DNA of 64,000 bases from Neisseria sp. Marseille-Q5346. GTDB taxonomy: Bacteria; Pseudomonadota; Gammaproteobacteria; Burkholderiales; Neisseriaceae. The stretch is from NCBI RefSeq assembly GCF_946902045.1, contig NZ_OX336253.1, forward strand, positions 1,488,001-1,552,000. Direction: 5' to 3'. A program made the translations under genes and the position numbers. Numbering within the stretch: position 1 is the first letter of the stretch; every line of letters begins with the position of its first letter. The notes beneath the pieces are model-generated. The model was given only the letters and a program-made list of their open reading frames with translations, made no database searches and was not told the origin of the DNA. Below are positions 27,867 through 36,958 of this stretch, in pieces.

Positions 27867-28262
27867 ATGTCAGCCCTCAAATCATTCCAACCTGTTGTAT
27901 TGTCTGTCTTGCGTATTGTTACGGCGTATCTGTTTTTGCTGCATGGCACGGCCAAGTTTTTCAGTTTCCCAATGTCCATGGGCGGCGCGCCTGAAGGCTT
28001 GATGCTGGTGGCCGGTATTTTGGAAATTGTCGGCGGTATCTTATTGATATTGGGCCTGTTCACCCGTCCGGCCGCGTTTGTTTTGTCCGGTCAGATGGCA
28101 GCCGCCTACTTTATGGCGCACGCGTCTTCTGGTAATGTTTTGTTCCCATTGGCCAACCATGGCGAATCTGCCGTTTTGTTCTGTTTCGTGTTCCTGTATC
28201 TGGCAGTAGCCGGTGGCGGAGCGTGGGCTTTGGATAACGCTTTTGGTAAAGATAAAAATTAA
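27867..28262 (+). CDS. DoxX family membrane protein
   Basis: A 131-residue inner-membrane protein with four predicted helices. The DoxX signatures are VTAYLFLLHGTAKFF (near residue 12), GILEIVGGILLILGLFTRPA (near 50) and GQMAAAYFMAH. The ribosome binding site AAGGA is 8 bases before the ATG. It is followed 15 bases later by a nitroreductase gene. DoxX proteins are linked to thiol and redox stress, but the reaction is not settled. Control by the divergent LysR regulator is inferred from layout. Confidence 0.88.
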   Translation: MSALKSFQPVVLSVLRIVTAYLFLLHGTAKFFSFPMSMGGAPEGLMLVAGILEIVGGILLILGLFTRPAAFVLSGQMAAAYFMAHASSGNVLFPLANHGESAVLFCFVFLYLAVAGGGAWALDNAFGKDKN

Positions 28263-28277
28263 TTTAAGGAAAAGATC

Positions 28278-28883
28278 ATGACTTATTCTGTTTTGCAACA
28301 AGCTGCTGAAACCCGTCGTTCTATCTATGCATTGAACAACACCCTGCCTCTGTCCAATGAGGAAGTAACCAAAATCATCGAACACGCCGTTTTGCATACG
28401 CCGTCTTCTTTCAATTCGCAATCTGCCCGAGTGGTCGTATTATTTGGCGAAGAACATGCCAAAGTGTGGCATTTTGTCGAAGAAGCGTTGCGTGCGGTTG
28501 TTCCTGCCGAGCAGTTTGAAGCCACCGCACAAAAACTGAACTTGTTTAAAGCAGGCGCGGCGACCGTTTTGTTCTTTGAAGATCAAAATGTTGTCAAAGG
28601 CTTGCAAGAGCAGTTCCCATCTTATGCGGCCAATTTCCCTATCTGGGCAGATCAGGCAAATGCCATGGTTCAATATGCTGTTTGGACAACATTGGCGGCT
28701 GCCGGTATCGGCGCCAATCTGCAACACTACAATCCGCTGCCTGATGCGGCCATTGCCAAAGAATGGAACTTGCCGGAAAGCTGGTTGTTGCGTGCGCAAA
28801 TGGTGATCGGCGGTATCGCGGCTCCAGCCGGAGAAAAAGCCTTCCAACCAATAGAAGGCCGTCTGAAAGTATTCGGCGCATAA
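28278..28883 (+). CDS. Nitroreductase family protein (Frm2 type)
   Basis: A 201-residue flavoprotein of the nitroreductase superfamily, closest in look to the Frm2/Hbn1-like branch: RRSIYALNNTLPLSNEEV near residue 13 (FMN-binding arginines), HTPSSFNSQSARVVVLFGEE near 40, and LAAAGIGANLQHYNPLPD near 140. It probably reduces nitro or quinone compounds with NAD(P)H. It is in one unit with doxX (ribosome binding site AAGGA, 15-base gap) and is likely controlled by the divergent LysR gene. A rho-independent terminator follows. Confidence 0.85.
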   Translation: MTYSVLQQAAETRRSIYALNNTLPLSNEEVTKIIEHAVLHTPSSFNSQSARVVVLFGEEHAKVWHFVEEALRAVVPAEQFEATAQKLNLFKAGAATVLFFEDQNVVKGLQEQFPSYAANFPIWADQANAMVQYAVWTTLAAAGIGANLQHYNPLPDAAIAKEWNLPESWLLRAQMVIGGIAAPAGEKAFQPIEGRLKVFGA

Positions 28884-28902
28884 ATGAAATGATGTTTTAA
28901 AC

Positions 28903-28929
28903 AAAGGGCGTGATGTTTGCGCCCTTTTT
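28903..28929 (+). terminator. Rho-independent terminator after the nitroreductase gene
   Basis: AAAGGGCG and CGCCCTTT form a GC-rich stem around a 9-base loop, followed by a T tract, 20 bases past the stop. Confidence 0.85.
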
Positions 28930-28943
28930 GAAATAGCAAAATT

Positions 28944-28980
28944 AAAAAGGCCGTCTGAAAACAGTTTCAGACGGCCTTTT
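28944..28980 (-). terminator. DUS hairpin after cysS
   Basis: AAAAGGCCGTCTGAAA and TTTCAGACGGCCTTTT lie 16 bases beyond the cysS stop. The flanking A/T runs make it a good terminator in both directions. Confidence 0.75.
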
Positions 28981-28995
28981 ATCTATGCCATGAAA

Positions 28996-30624
28996 TCAAC
29001 CGCGGCGCCAAGTCGTACCGCCGGCGTTGTCTTCCAGAATGATTTTGTGTTCGTTCAGAAGGTCGCGGATACGGTCGGACTCTGCCCAATTTTTATCGGC
29101 ACGCGCCTGTTTGCGTCGTGCGATTAAATCTTCGATTTCTTCGTTGGAGAGGCTATTAGGATTGATTTTAAAGTAATCTTTATAAGTCAATTTGATTGGG
29201 TTTCCTTGCCGCCAAGTCGTACCGCTGGCGTTATCTTCCAAAATAATGTTATATGTATCCAAGAGCAGGTTGCGGATGCGGTCAGACTCTATCCAGTTTT
29301 TATCTGCGCGTGCTTGTTTGTCTTGCTCAATCAAATCTTCGATTTCTTTTTTGAAAAGATTGTCTGAAGCCGCACCACCTTGCAAGAACTTGATTGGATT
29401 GCGTTGCAGCAGGCCGATGATGCCGCCCAAGGCTTTCAGACAGCCCGCAAGGTGCGCATCATTAGTCTTGTTTACTTCACTGGCAAGTTTGAACAATACA
29501 GCAACGGCTTCGACCGTGCCGAAATCGTCGTTCATGGCGGCGTAGAAGCGGCGGGTGTAGTCGTTAGCGTTTTCAGATAAATCAAACTCAGCCGCTGGTG
29601 TGTTTTTCAAGGTTGTGTACAGGCGTGTCAACGCACCTTTTGCGTCGTCCAAATGCGCGTCGGAGTAGTTCAACGGGCTGCGGTAGTGGGCGCGCAGGAT
29701 GAAGAAGCGCACGACTTCCGGGTCATATTGTTTCAACACTTCGCGGATAGTAAAGAAGTTGCCCAACGATTTGGACATTTTTTCGCCGTCCACACGGATG
29801 AAGCCGTTGTGCAGCCAGTATTTGACGTGGCTGGCGATGCTTTGACCGTGGTGGGTTTGCGCGTGGTCGTGGCCGCAGGTATGGCCTGTCGCGCCGACAC
29901 TTTGGGCGATTTCGTTTTCGTGGTGCGGGAATTGCAAATCCGCGCCGCCACCGTGAATATCGAAAGTATCGCCGAACAGGTTTTCGCTCATGGCAGAGCA
30001 TTCGATGTGCCAACCCGGACGACCATTGCCCCACGGGCTTTCCCATGCCGGCTCGCCTGCTTTGGCCGCTTTCCACAATACAAAATCAAGCGGATCGCGT
30101 TTGAAACCGTCCACTTCTACACGCTCACCTGCGCGCAGGTCGTCCAACGATTTGCCCGACAATTGACCGTAAGCAGAAAACTCGCGCACGGCGTAGTAAA
30201 CGTCGCCGTTTGCGGCAGGATATGCCTTGCCGTTTTGAATCAGGGTTTCAATCATGGCAATCATTTGCGGAATATTTTCCGTTGCCTTCGGCTCGATGTC
30301 GGGACGCAACACACCCAAAGCATCGGCATCTTCGTGCATAGCCTGAATGAAACGCGCGGTCAGTTCGCCGATAGTTTCGCCGTTTTCAGCCGCACGGGCG
30401 ATGATTTTGTCGTCGATGTCGGTGATGTTGCGCACATAAGTGAGCGGATAACCGCACTCGCGCAGCCAGCGGGCAATCATGTCGAATACCACCATCACTC
30501 GGGCATGGCCTAAGTGGCAATAGTCGTAAACAGTCATACCGCAAACGTACATGCGCACGTTTTTAGGGTCGATGGGGGTAAAGGGTTCTTTTTGGCGGGT
30601 AAGGGTGTTGTAGATGGTGGTCAT
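28996..30624 (-). CDS. cysS: Cysteinyl-tRNA synthetase with a duplicated C-terminal unit
   Basis: Charges tRNA-Cys. The ATG at 30624 gives [15 protein letters not shown], the usual start; an upstream ATG in frame is not needed. Class I motifs are intact: zinc-site cysteine in [15 protein letters not shown] (HIGH variant) and KMSKSLGN. The protein is 542 residues against roughly 460-475 for the family. The excess comes from a tandem repeat of a C-terminal unit of about 67 residues: both copies begin NPIK, contain KQARADKNW and ESDRIR, and end in [14 protein letters not shown] or [14 protein letters not shown]. The copies are similar but diverged. The first is the less typical one. Confidence 0.93.
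   Translation of the reverse strand: MTTIYNTLTRQKEPFTPIDPKNVRMYVCGMTVYDYCHLGHARVMVVFDMIARWLRECGYPLTYVRNITDIDDKIIARAAENGETIGELTARFIQAMHEDADALGVLRPDIEPKATENIPQMIAMIETLIQNGKAYPAANGDVYYAVREFSAYGQLSGKSLDDLRAGERVEVDGFKRDPLDFVLWKAAKAGEPAWESPWGNGRPGWHIECSAMSENLFGDTFDIHGGGADLQFPHHENEIAQSVGATGHTCGHDHAQTHHGQSIASHVKYWLHNGFIRVDGEKMSKSLGNFFTIREVLKQYDPEVVRFFILRAHYRSPLNYSDAHLDDAKGALTRLYTTLKNTPAAEFDLSENANDYTRRFYAAMNDDFGTVEAVAVLFKLASEVNKTNDAHLAGCLKALGGIIGLLQRNPIKFLQGGAASDNLFKKEIEDLIEQDKQARADKNWIESDRIRNLLLDTYNIILEDNASGTTWRQGNPIKLTYKDYFKINPNSLSNEEIEDLIARRKQARADKNWAESDRIRDLLNEHKIILEDNAGGTTWRRG
28999..29400 (-). repeat. Tandem duplication inside cysS
   Basis: Two adjacent coding units, about 29203-29400 (first) and 28999-29202 (second), encode related 66-68 residue segments of the tRNA-binding C-terminus. 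They differ at many positions, so the event is old or one copy was imported. Confidence 0.8.
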
Positions 30625-30658
30625 GGAATCTTCAAAATTTGTATAAACTGGGGGTAAA

Positions 30659-31102
30659 TTATTTGGATTTTTTGTGCAAGCAAAATTCAAATACGTTTCG
30701 TTCTGGGCCATTATTAGTTGTATGTGCTTTTTTAACTATATAAGGCTGATGCTCATCTAATGTAAATTCACCGATGTATCGGACATGAGCATTTAGTGTG
30801 TCATTAGCAAAAACACGGATGGCTTTTCCTGTCTGTTTATGTTCCAAGAGAGCTTTATTCCCATTGTTCATACGCTGATCACCACGTTGCCCTTCGCCAC
30901 AATAAAACAGGGTGGTTCCCTTCTCATCCCAGCGATCATAATAGCCGTGGTCTTCGCCTTTTTCTGGGTGAGTAAAGAGGAAGATATTGGGCGTTTTTGC
31001 CGAAGCAGCAATGCCACTTTGTCTATTGCCACCGTATTGGTCATGTAATTCTGAACGTTTAATAATATCGTTTTCTTGTAAAGAAAAAGAGTTGGAAGAC
31101 AT
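30659..31102 (-). CDS. Stand-alone SRA-like reader domain (ScoMcrA type), no nuclease
   Basis: A 147-residue protein. The second ATG (MSSNSFSLQ) is chosen because GGAG stands 6 bases before it. The chain [55 protein letters not shown] and [14 protein letters not shown] follows the pattern I know from the SRA-like modified-DNA-binding domain of ScoMcrA-type Type IV restriction enzymes. Those carry a C-terminal HNH nuclease, which is absent here: the protein ends right after the domain. It may read a DNA modification, protect DNA, or be a shed fragment. It lies between obgE and cysS, which suggests insertion into a conserved order. Family assignment is from memory of the pattern. Confidence 0.6.
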   Translation of the reverse strand: MSSNSFSLQENDIIKRSELHDQYGGNRQSGIAASAKTPNIFLFTHPEKGEDHGYYDRWDEKGTTLFYCGEGQRGDQRMNNGNKALLEHKQTGKAIRVFANDTLNAHVRYIGEFTLDEHQPYIVKKAHTTNNGPERNVFEFCLHKKSK

Positions 31103-31141
31103 GTGACTCTCCATTTTATTAAAAAGGCCGTCTGAAATTTT

Positions 31142-32305
<1,164 letters not shown>

Positions 32306-32403
32306 TTATGGGTATTCGGTTGTTTCAGACGGCCTTTGTTGATAGAGGAGCTTGGTGTCTGAACGGATAAAATGTTGCTTATTATAAAGGATATTTCGGT
32401 TTT

Positions 32404-32434
32404 AGGCCGTCTGAAATATGGTTTCAGACGGCCT
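32404..32434 (-). terminator. Inverted DUS pair ending the mla unit
   Basis: AGGCCGTCTGAAA and TTTCAGACGGCCT lie 6 bases past the stop of the thioredoxin-like gene, the last gene of the mla transcript. Confidence 0.65.
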
Positions 32435-32439
32435 TGGAT

Positions 32440-32928
32440 TTATTGGGCGAGGGCTTGGTCAATTTCTTGATAGAGTTGGGAGAAATTGGGTTCGCCAACG
32501 TAGGTTTTAAGGATGTTGCCGTTTTTGTCGATCAGGACGGAAGTCGGGTAAACCTGTGTGCCAAAGGCTTTTGCGGCAGTTTTGTCGGCATCGTACATGA
32601 CGGTGAAAGGAAGGCCGTATTCTTTGACGTACTGATGGACGCTCTCAATAGGGTCGATGGGCTGGGCAATGCCGAGGACTTGGAAGTTTTTGCCTTGATA
32701 GTCTTGGGCGGTTTTGATGATTTTAGGCATCTCGCTCACGCAGCCGGGGCAGGAGGGAAACCAGAAGTTAATGAGGGTAACTTTGTCTTTCAAATCGGCG
32801 TTGGTAATGGTTTTGCCTTGCAGGTCGGGCAGGGCGAAATCAGGGGCGGCTTTGCTGCTGGGGATAAGGACAAAGGCAAGAAGCGCGCCAATCGTGGCAA
32901 CGACAAGGAGTGTGAGTATTTTTTTCAT
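32440..32928 (-). CDS. TlpA-like membrane-anchored thioredoxin
   Basis: A 162-residue periplasmic thiol oxidoreductase. The N-terminus is an uncleaved anchor or signal (ILTLLVVATIGALLAFVLI). The thioredoxin fold follows with the active site FWFPSCPGCVSEMP (CPGC, about residues 57-60) and the cis-proline in VYPTSVLI. TlpA/ResA-like proteins reduce disulfides in periplasmic targets, for example in cytochrome c maturation. It is the last gene of the mla-linked series, overlapping the thioesterase gene by 4 bases. Confidence 0.88.
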   Translation of the reverse strand: MKKILTLLVVATIGALLAFVLIPSSKAAPDFALPDLQGKTITNADLKDKVTLINFWFPSCPGCVSEMPKIIKTAQDYQGKNFQVLGIAQPIDPIESVHQYVKEYGLPFTVMYDADKTAAKAFGTQVYPTSVLIDKNGNILKTYVGEPNFSQLYQEIDQALAQ

Positions 32929-33308
32929 GATTCGAGGTTTTGAATTGCGTGTGCTAAGGTTTGGGGAACGCTGATGCTGCGACCGCTTTCGCTGCTGACG
33001 GGCATAAGGGTAACTTCGGCTTCGATGGCGGCTTTGCCGTTGGGCAGGGTCGCGGTTTGGCTGAGGATGATGTGGCGTGTGCCAATGTCTTTCAGACGGC
33101 CTGTAAAGGTTAAAACATCGCCTTCAAGCGACGGGCGGCGATAGCGGATATCAACGCGTGCAACAACGAGCATGATGCCTTTGAGTTCGGACAGAAGGTC
33201 ATGCTCTTGAAAAAACGTCCAGCGCGCTTCTTCGAGAAATTCGAGATAGCGCGCATTGTTGACGTGGCCATAGCCGTCGAGGTGGTAGTTACGGACGGTC
33301 AGTTTCAT
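32925..33308 (-). CDS. Acyl-CoA thioesterase, 4HBT (YbgC-like) family
   Basis: A 127-residue hot-dog fold thioesterase. The start ATG at 33308 overlaps the stop of the preceding gene by one base (TGATG), so the much longer open frame upstream is not used. The 4HBT signature HLDGYGHVNNARYLEFLEEA is near residue 9, with the catalytic aspartate and GHVNN turn, and DIRYRRPSLEGDVL follows. The likely substrate is a short or medium acyl-CoA or acyl-ACP. Its place in the mla unit suggests a role in lipid turnover, which is inference. Confidence 0.87.
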   Translation of the reverse strand: MKLTVRNYHLDGYGHVNNARYLEFLEEARWTFFQEHDLLSELKGIMLVVARVDIRYRRPSLEGDVLTFTGRLKDIGTRHIILSQTATLPNGKAAIEAEVTLMPVSSESGRSISVPQTLAHAIQNLES

Positions 33309-33670
33309 CAGTTGAGATTGATGGGTTGGAACTCTTCGCGTGCGATGGGTTCGTGTTCGAGGTCGGTAATCACGGTGGAGAGTTGGATATCGAACCATTC
33401 GTTGAAAATGTCGGCATCCAAATCCGGCCATTCGCTTTCGTCTTCGCACCAGTCGGCCAATTCGGCAGCAAAAATATCTTCAAAACGCGCTTCGATTTCG
33501 TCCCATACTTCGTCGGCAGTTTCGCATGGGCGAACGAGGTAGGAATTGGCATCGGCTTGAATGTCTTCCAGTGTCAGGCCGTCTAGGTGATTGCCGGGCA
33601 GGGATTTCAGCCAGTTCCAAAATGGATCGAGGGGGATAAGCAGGAAGACGCTGCGGTTGACTTCGTACAT
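33308..33670 (-). CDS. Small acidic conserved hypothetical protein
   Basis: A 120-residue, strongly acidic cytoplasmic protein with no signal peptide and no motif that I recognise. The middle is rich in Asp, Glu and Trp (CEDESEWPDLDADIFNEWFD). It is coupled by a one-base overlap to the thioesterase gene downstream and follows mlaA, from which a DUS hairpin separates it. Neighbourhood suggests a link to envelope lipid handling; nothing in the protein itself shows it. Confidence 0.7.
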   Translation of the reverse strand: MYEVNRSVFLLIPLDPFWNWLKSLPGNHLDGLTLEDIQADANSYLVRPCETADEVWDEIEARFEDIFAAELADWCEDESEWPDLDADIFNEWFDIQLSTVITDLEHEPIAREEFQPINLN

Positions 33671-33741
33671 GGTGTTTTCCTTGGTTTCTGTATAGTTGAA
33701 TGATATAGCAAAGGTGGGGGACTGGCTATCTTTTGGGGGAT

Positions 33742-33770
33742 AAAGGCCGTCTGAATTTCAGACGGCCTTT
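33742..33770 (-). terminator. Inverted DUS pair after mlaA
   Basis: AAAGGCCGTCTGAA and TTCAGACGGCCTTT lie between mlaA and the small acidic gene. It may end or attenuate the mla transcript before the last three genes. Confidence 0.55.
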
Positions 33771-33784
33771 ATTTTTGGGAACAA

Positions 33785-34612
33785 TCAGGGGTTTTCTGAT
33801 GGTGTTTGATACAGGGTTTGGGGATTGGCTGTATCGGGGATTTCTTCCGGAGTGGATTGGGGGGCTGCTACCGGTTCGGAAGTGACATTGCTGTCCACCA
33901 AGTCATCGATGTCGATGTTGTCGTCTTCGCTTTGAGGGAGCGTGCCGCCGGTTTGTTGGGTGCGGACTTTCATGTAAAGGTCGCGTGTGTAGCTGTATTT
34001 GTCGATGGCTGCGCCTTCGAGGCTGTCGGTCAGGTCGAGGAGCTCTTCACGGGTGTTGATGGCTTGCAGACCGGTTGTGCCCCAGCGTCCTATGCTGGTG
34101 TGGAAGACGGAGTTTTTAACCGGATAGACGGTGGTAACGGCGTTGCCGACGGTATCGCGTACGGTAGACGGGCCGAGTAGGGGGACGACGAAGTAGTTGC
34201 TGTTTTTCCAGCCCCATGAGGCGAAGGTGTCGCCGAGGGTGTTTTTATTGCTGGGTACGCCGCCTGCACCGGCTACGTCGATTAAACCGCCAAGGCCGAA
34301 GGTGGTGTTGATGCCTACACGGACGAGGTCTTCGCTGGCGCGTTTGACGTCAAGGCGCAGAACGTTGCTGCCGAAGCTGACGACATCGCGCAGGTTGTTG
34401 AAGAAGTTGCTTACACCGGTACGCACCGGTTTGGGCGTTACTTTGCGATAACCGCGTGCGACAGGGGAAAGGACGTATTTGTCTGCTTTGTCGTTGAACT
34501 TGGAAACGGTACGGTTGTAGCCTTCGTAAGGGTCGGCCGGATTGCGTTCGGCAAGTGCGGGTGCGGAGGCTATGCTGATGAGGAGGCAGAGGGAAGCGGT
34601 GGTTTTTTTCAT
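33785..34612 (-). CDS. mlaA: Outer-membrane phospholipid-asymmetry protein MlaA (VacJ)
   Basis: A 275-residue VacJ/MlaA family protein that removes misplaced phospholipids from the outer membrane and passes them to MlaC. The start at 34612 overlaps mlaB by 4 bases. Family hallmarks are NPADPYEGYNRTVSKFND just after the signal, RVGINTTFGLGGLIDVAGAGG near residue 110, and FVVPLLGPSTVRDTVGN. The signal peptide MKKTTASLCLLISIASAPALA ends in a plain ALA site and lacks a lipobox cysteine, whereas E. coli MlaA is a lipoprotein. The C-terminal tail is acidic and Pro/Thr-rich. Confidence 0.93.
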   Translation of the reverse strand: MKKTTASLCLLISIASAPALAERNPADPYEGYNRTVSKFNDKADKYVLSPVARGYRKVTPKPVRTGVSNFFNNLRDVVSFGSNVLRLDVKRASEDLVRVGINTTFGLGGLIDVAGAGGVPSNKNTLGDTFASWGWKNSNYFVVPLLGPSTVRDTVGNAVTTVYPVKNSVFHTSIGRWGTTGLQAINTREELLDLTDSLEGAAIDKYSYTRDLYMKVRTQQTGGTLPQSEDDNIDIDDLVDSNVTSEPVAAPQSTPEEIPDTANPQTLYQTPSENP

Positions 34613-34887
34613 AATTGCAACCAGTCTTTGATTTCGTAAAGTTCGGCCAGTGCGCGGACGGAATCGGGAATGTTTTGAATGGTCGGTTTTTTGTCTGTCC
34701 GGCGCAGAGCGTTGAGCAGCAGGGAAACGCAGGCGGAATCTGCTTTGCCTACTTGGCTGAAGTCTATGCTGTCTGTTTCTTTCAGACGGCATTGTTGTTC
34801 GTAGCGCGCAAAGGCGGAAGCAGTCAGGGTTTTGACGGTAACGTCGCCGCTGATGTAGAGCGTGCCGTTGCGGATTTCTGTTTGCAT
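34609..34887 (-). CDS. mlaB: STAS-domain protein MlaB
   Basis: A 92-residue STAS protein, the cytoplasmic partner that stabilises the MlaFE ATPase-permease complex. I chose the ATG at 34887 (MQTEIRNGTLYIS), which starts the first strand of the fold; the longer frame adds 13 residues of no family likeness. The helix-cap motif SIDFSQVGKADSACVSLLLN contains the conserved serine region. It lies between mlaC and mlaA and overlaps mlaA by 4 bases. Confidence 0.88.
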   Translation of the reverse strand: MQTEIRNGTLYISGDVTVKTLTASAFARYEQQCRLKETDSIDFSQVGKADSACVSLLLNALRRTDKKPTIQNIPDSVRALAELYEIKDWLQL

Positions 34888-34949
34888 GGTGTCTTTATGA
34901 TGTAAGGCACCATGCCGTCTGAACATCAGGCGGCATGGTGCGGGGTGGA

Positions 34950-35540
34950 TTATTTACCGCCGTTTTTGGCTTTCAAGTCGGCAATCAGGCCGTCGATACC
35001 TTTGGCTTTGATGGTTTCACCGAATTGGTTGCGGTATACGGTAACCAAGCTTGCGCCTTCGACTGCGACATTGTATGCGCGGTATCTGCTGCCGCTTTGG
35101 TAGGTGGTGAAGTCCATGTTGACCGGTTTTTGGCCGGAAACGTTGATTTCGGCGCGGACAACGATTTCTTTACCGCCTTTGTTTACGACAGGGTTGTCTT
35201 TGATGTTGACCTTGGCGTTTTTGAATTTCAGCATGGTGCCGGAGTAGGTGCGGATCAGCAGGGTTTGGAACTCTTTGGTCAACGCTTGTTTTTGTGCGTC
35301 AGTTGCAGTACGCCATGGGTTGCCGACGGCTAAAGCGGTCATGCGTTGGAAGTCGAAGTAAGGGATGGCGTAAGCCTCGGCTTTTTGGCGTGCAGTGTTG
35401 GCGTCGCCGCTGTTGAGGATTTTCAGCACTTGAACGGAGTTTTCACGGACTTGGTTGACTGCGTCGGCAGGAGAGGCAAATGCCATGCTGATGCTCAATA
35501 CGCCGATGCTCAATGCGCTGATGAAGGAAGTTTTTTTCAT
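34950..35540 (-). CDS. mlaC: Periplasmic phospholipid-binding protein MlaC
   Basis: A 196-residue periplasmic lipid shuttle (Ttg2D family). The cleavable signal is MKKTSFISALSIGVLSISMAFA. The mature protein shows the family segments FDFQRMTALAVGNPWRTATD, LLIRTYSGTMLKFKNAKV and YRAYNVAVEGASLVTVYRNQ. It carries phospholipid between MlaA in the outer membrane and the MlaFEDB complex. It is fourth in the mla series, 32 bases after mlaD. Confidence 0.93.
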   Translation of the reverse strand: MKKTSFISALSIGVLSISMAFASPADAVNQVRENSVQVLKILNSGDANTARQKAEAYAIPYFDFQRMTALAVGNPWRTATDAQKQALTKEFQTLLIRTYSGTMLKFKNAKVNIKDNPVVNKGGKEIVVRAEINVSGQKPVNMDFTTYQSGSRYRAYNVAVEGASLVTVYRNQFGETIKAKGIDGLIADLKAKNGGK

Positions 35541-35572
35541 GGGAGTGTCCTGAATATTGGGTTGATATGTGT

Positions 35573-36067
35573 TTATTGTTTGTTTTGACCGGCAGATTCA
35601 CCATCTGCGTTTTTCTCGGCAAAGCTGGTCATGAATTTGCCGATAAGGTTTTCCAAAACCATGGCGGAGCTGGTAACAGTAATGGTGTCGCCTGCTGCCA
35701 AAGAATCGGTATCGCCGCCTTGTTGCAGGCCGATGTATTGTTCGCCCAACAGGCCTGAAGTCAGGATTTGTGCGGAAACGTCGCTGCTGAACTGATATTG
35801 GCTGTCGAGATTGAGGGCGACTTTTGCCTGATAGGATTTAGGGTCGAGCTGAATAGAGGCAACGCGGCCCACCAGTACGCCTGCGGATTTGACCGGAGCG
35901 TTGGTTTTCAAGCCGCCGATGTCGCTGAAATCGGCATAGACGGTGTAGGTTTGAGAGGATTTGCCGAACGATTGTCCGCCGGCGGCGCGGAAGGCGAGAA
36001 AGCCGATAGCGGCCGCGCCCAGTAAGACAAACAGTCCTACCCAAAATTCCAAAGCATTTTTTTTCAT
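35573..36067 (-). CDS. mlaD: MCE-domain protein MlaD
   Basis: A 164-residue inner-membrane protein with one N-terminal helix (EFWVGLFVLLGAAAIGFLAF) and one MCE domain (TYTVYADFSDIGGLKTNAPV, AGVLVGRVASIQLDPKSYQA, LTSGLLGEQYIGLQQGGD). MlaD hexamers form the periplasmic collar of the MlaFEDB lipid transporter and hand lipid to or from MlaC. Position and length are normal for the operon. Confidence 0.94.
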   Translation of the reverse strand: MKKNALEFWVGLFVLLGAAAIGFLAFRAAGGQSFGKSSQTYTVYADFSDIGGLKTNAPVKSAGVLVGRVASIQLDPKSYQAKVALNLDSQYQFSSDVSAQILTSGLLGEQYIGLQQGGDTDSLAAGDTITVTSSAMVLENLIGKFMTSFAEKNADGESAGQNKQ

Positions 36068-36116
36068 GTGCTATTGTCCTTGTTTCATTCTTTTTAAGTG
36101 TCGTTTCAGACGGCCT

Positions 36117-36893
36117 TTAGTCGGTAAACATCCATGCGGTCAACATGAAGTCGACAGCGAGGATGGTCAGGGCGGAAGACACTACTGTGCGTGTACTGGC
36201 GCGCAAAATACCTTCAGAAGTAGGTACGCAGTGGAAGCCCTGATGCACGGCAATCAGCGTAACGGCTACGCCGAAAGCGGTGGATTTGATTAAGCCGTTG
36301 AGTACGTCGTAATGGAAGGTAATGTTGTTTTGCATTTGCGACCAGAAAATACCGCCGTCCAAACCCAGCCATTCGACGCCGACCAAATACGCGCCGTAAA
36401 TGCCGGCAACGTTGAAAATCGAAGCCAGCAAAGGCATGGAAAACACGCCCGCCCAAAAGCGCGGCGCAACCACGCGTGCCACGGGGTCGACCGCCATCAC
36501 GTTCATTGCTTCAAGCTGCTCGGTGGTTTTCATCAAGCCGATTTCGCTGGTCATGGCACCGCCCGCGCTGCTGGCAAACAGAATAGCCGCCAATACGGGA
36601 CCTAATTCGCGCAACAGGGAAGCGGCAACCATATAGCCCAAAATATCGGCGGATTTGAATTTTGCCAGCTGCGTATAGCCTTGTAAGCCCAATACCATGC
36701 CGACAAACAGGCCGGACACGGCAACAATCAGGACAGACAACACGCCTGCAAAGTAAACCTGGCGGATGCTCAGGCGCGGGCGGGTAAACGCCGTACCTGA
36801 TTTGGCCAGGATCTGCAGGAAAAACAGCGTAATGCTGCCCAGCGATTGGATGAAGCCGAGGGTTTTTGCCCCGACGGAACGGATAAAATTCAT
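36117..36893 (-). CDS. mlaE: Phospholipid transporter permease MlaE
   Basis: A 258-residue permease with five to six membrane helices. The MlaE signatures are LRELGPVLAAILFASSAGGA, GLMKTTEQLEAMNVMAVDPV and VARVVAPRFWAGVFSMPLLA. It pairs with MlaF (ATPase), MlaB and MlaD. The gene lies between mlaF (65-base gap holding a DUS pair) and mlaD (49-base gap). Confidence 0.95.
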   Translation of the reverse strand: MNFIRSVGAKTLGFIQSLGSITLFFLQILAKSGTAFTRPRLSIRQVYFAGVLSVLIVAVSGLFVGMVLGLQGYTQLAKFKSADILGYMVAASLLRELGPVLAAILFASSAGGAMTSEIGLMKTTEQLEAMNVMAVDPVARVVAPRFWAGVFSMPLLASIFNVAGIYGAYLVGVEWLGLDGGIFWSQMQNNITFHYDVLNGLIKSTAFGVAVTLIAVHQGFHCVPTSEGILRASTRTVVSSALTILAVDFMLTAWMFTD

Positions 36894-36920
36894 AGGTTTC
36901 AGTTGATTGGTTAAATGGTT

Positions 36921-36956
36921 TTCAGACGGCCTTGTTTAAGTTTCAGGCCGTCTGAA
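36921..36956 (-). repeat. Inverted DUS pair between mlaF and mlaE
   Basis: TTCAGACGGCCT then AGGCCGTCTGAA with a 12-base loop. Since both flanking genes belong to one complex it is unlikely to be a full terminator; its main role may be DNA uptake. Confidence 0.55.
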
Positions 36957-36958
36957 CA

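Noticed and set aside
32925..33449. Longer 174-residue start for the thioesterase
   Set aside because: The extra 47 residues are Arg-rich translation of the overlapping upstream gene; the TGATG overlap at 33308 gives the natural start.
33785..34792. Longer 335-residue start for MlaA
   Set aside because: It would place 60 residues before a perfect signal peptide and overlap most of mlaB.
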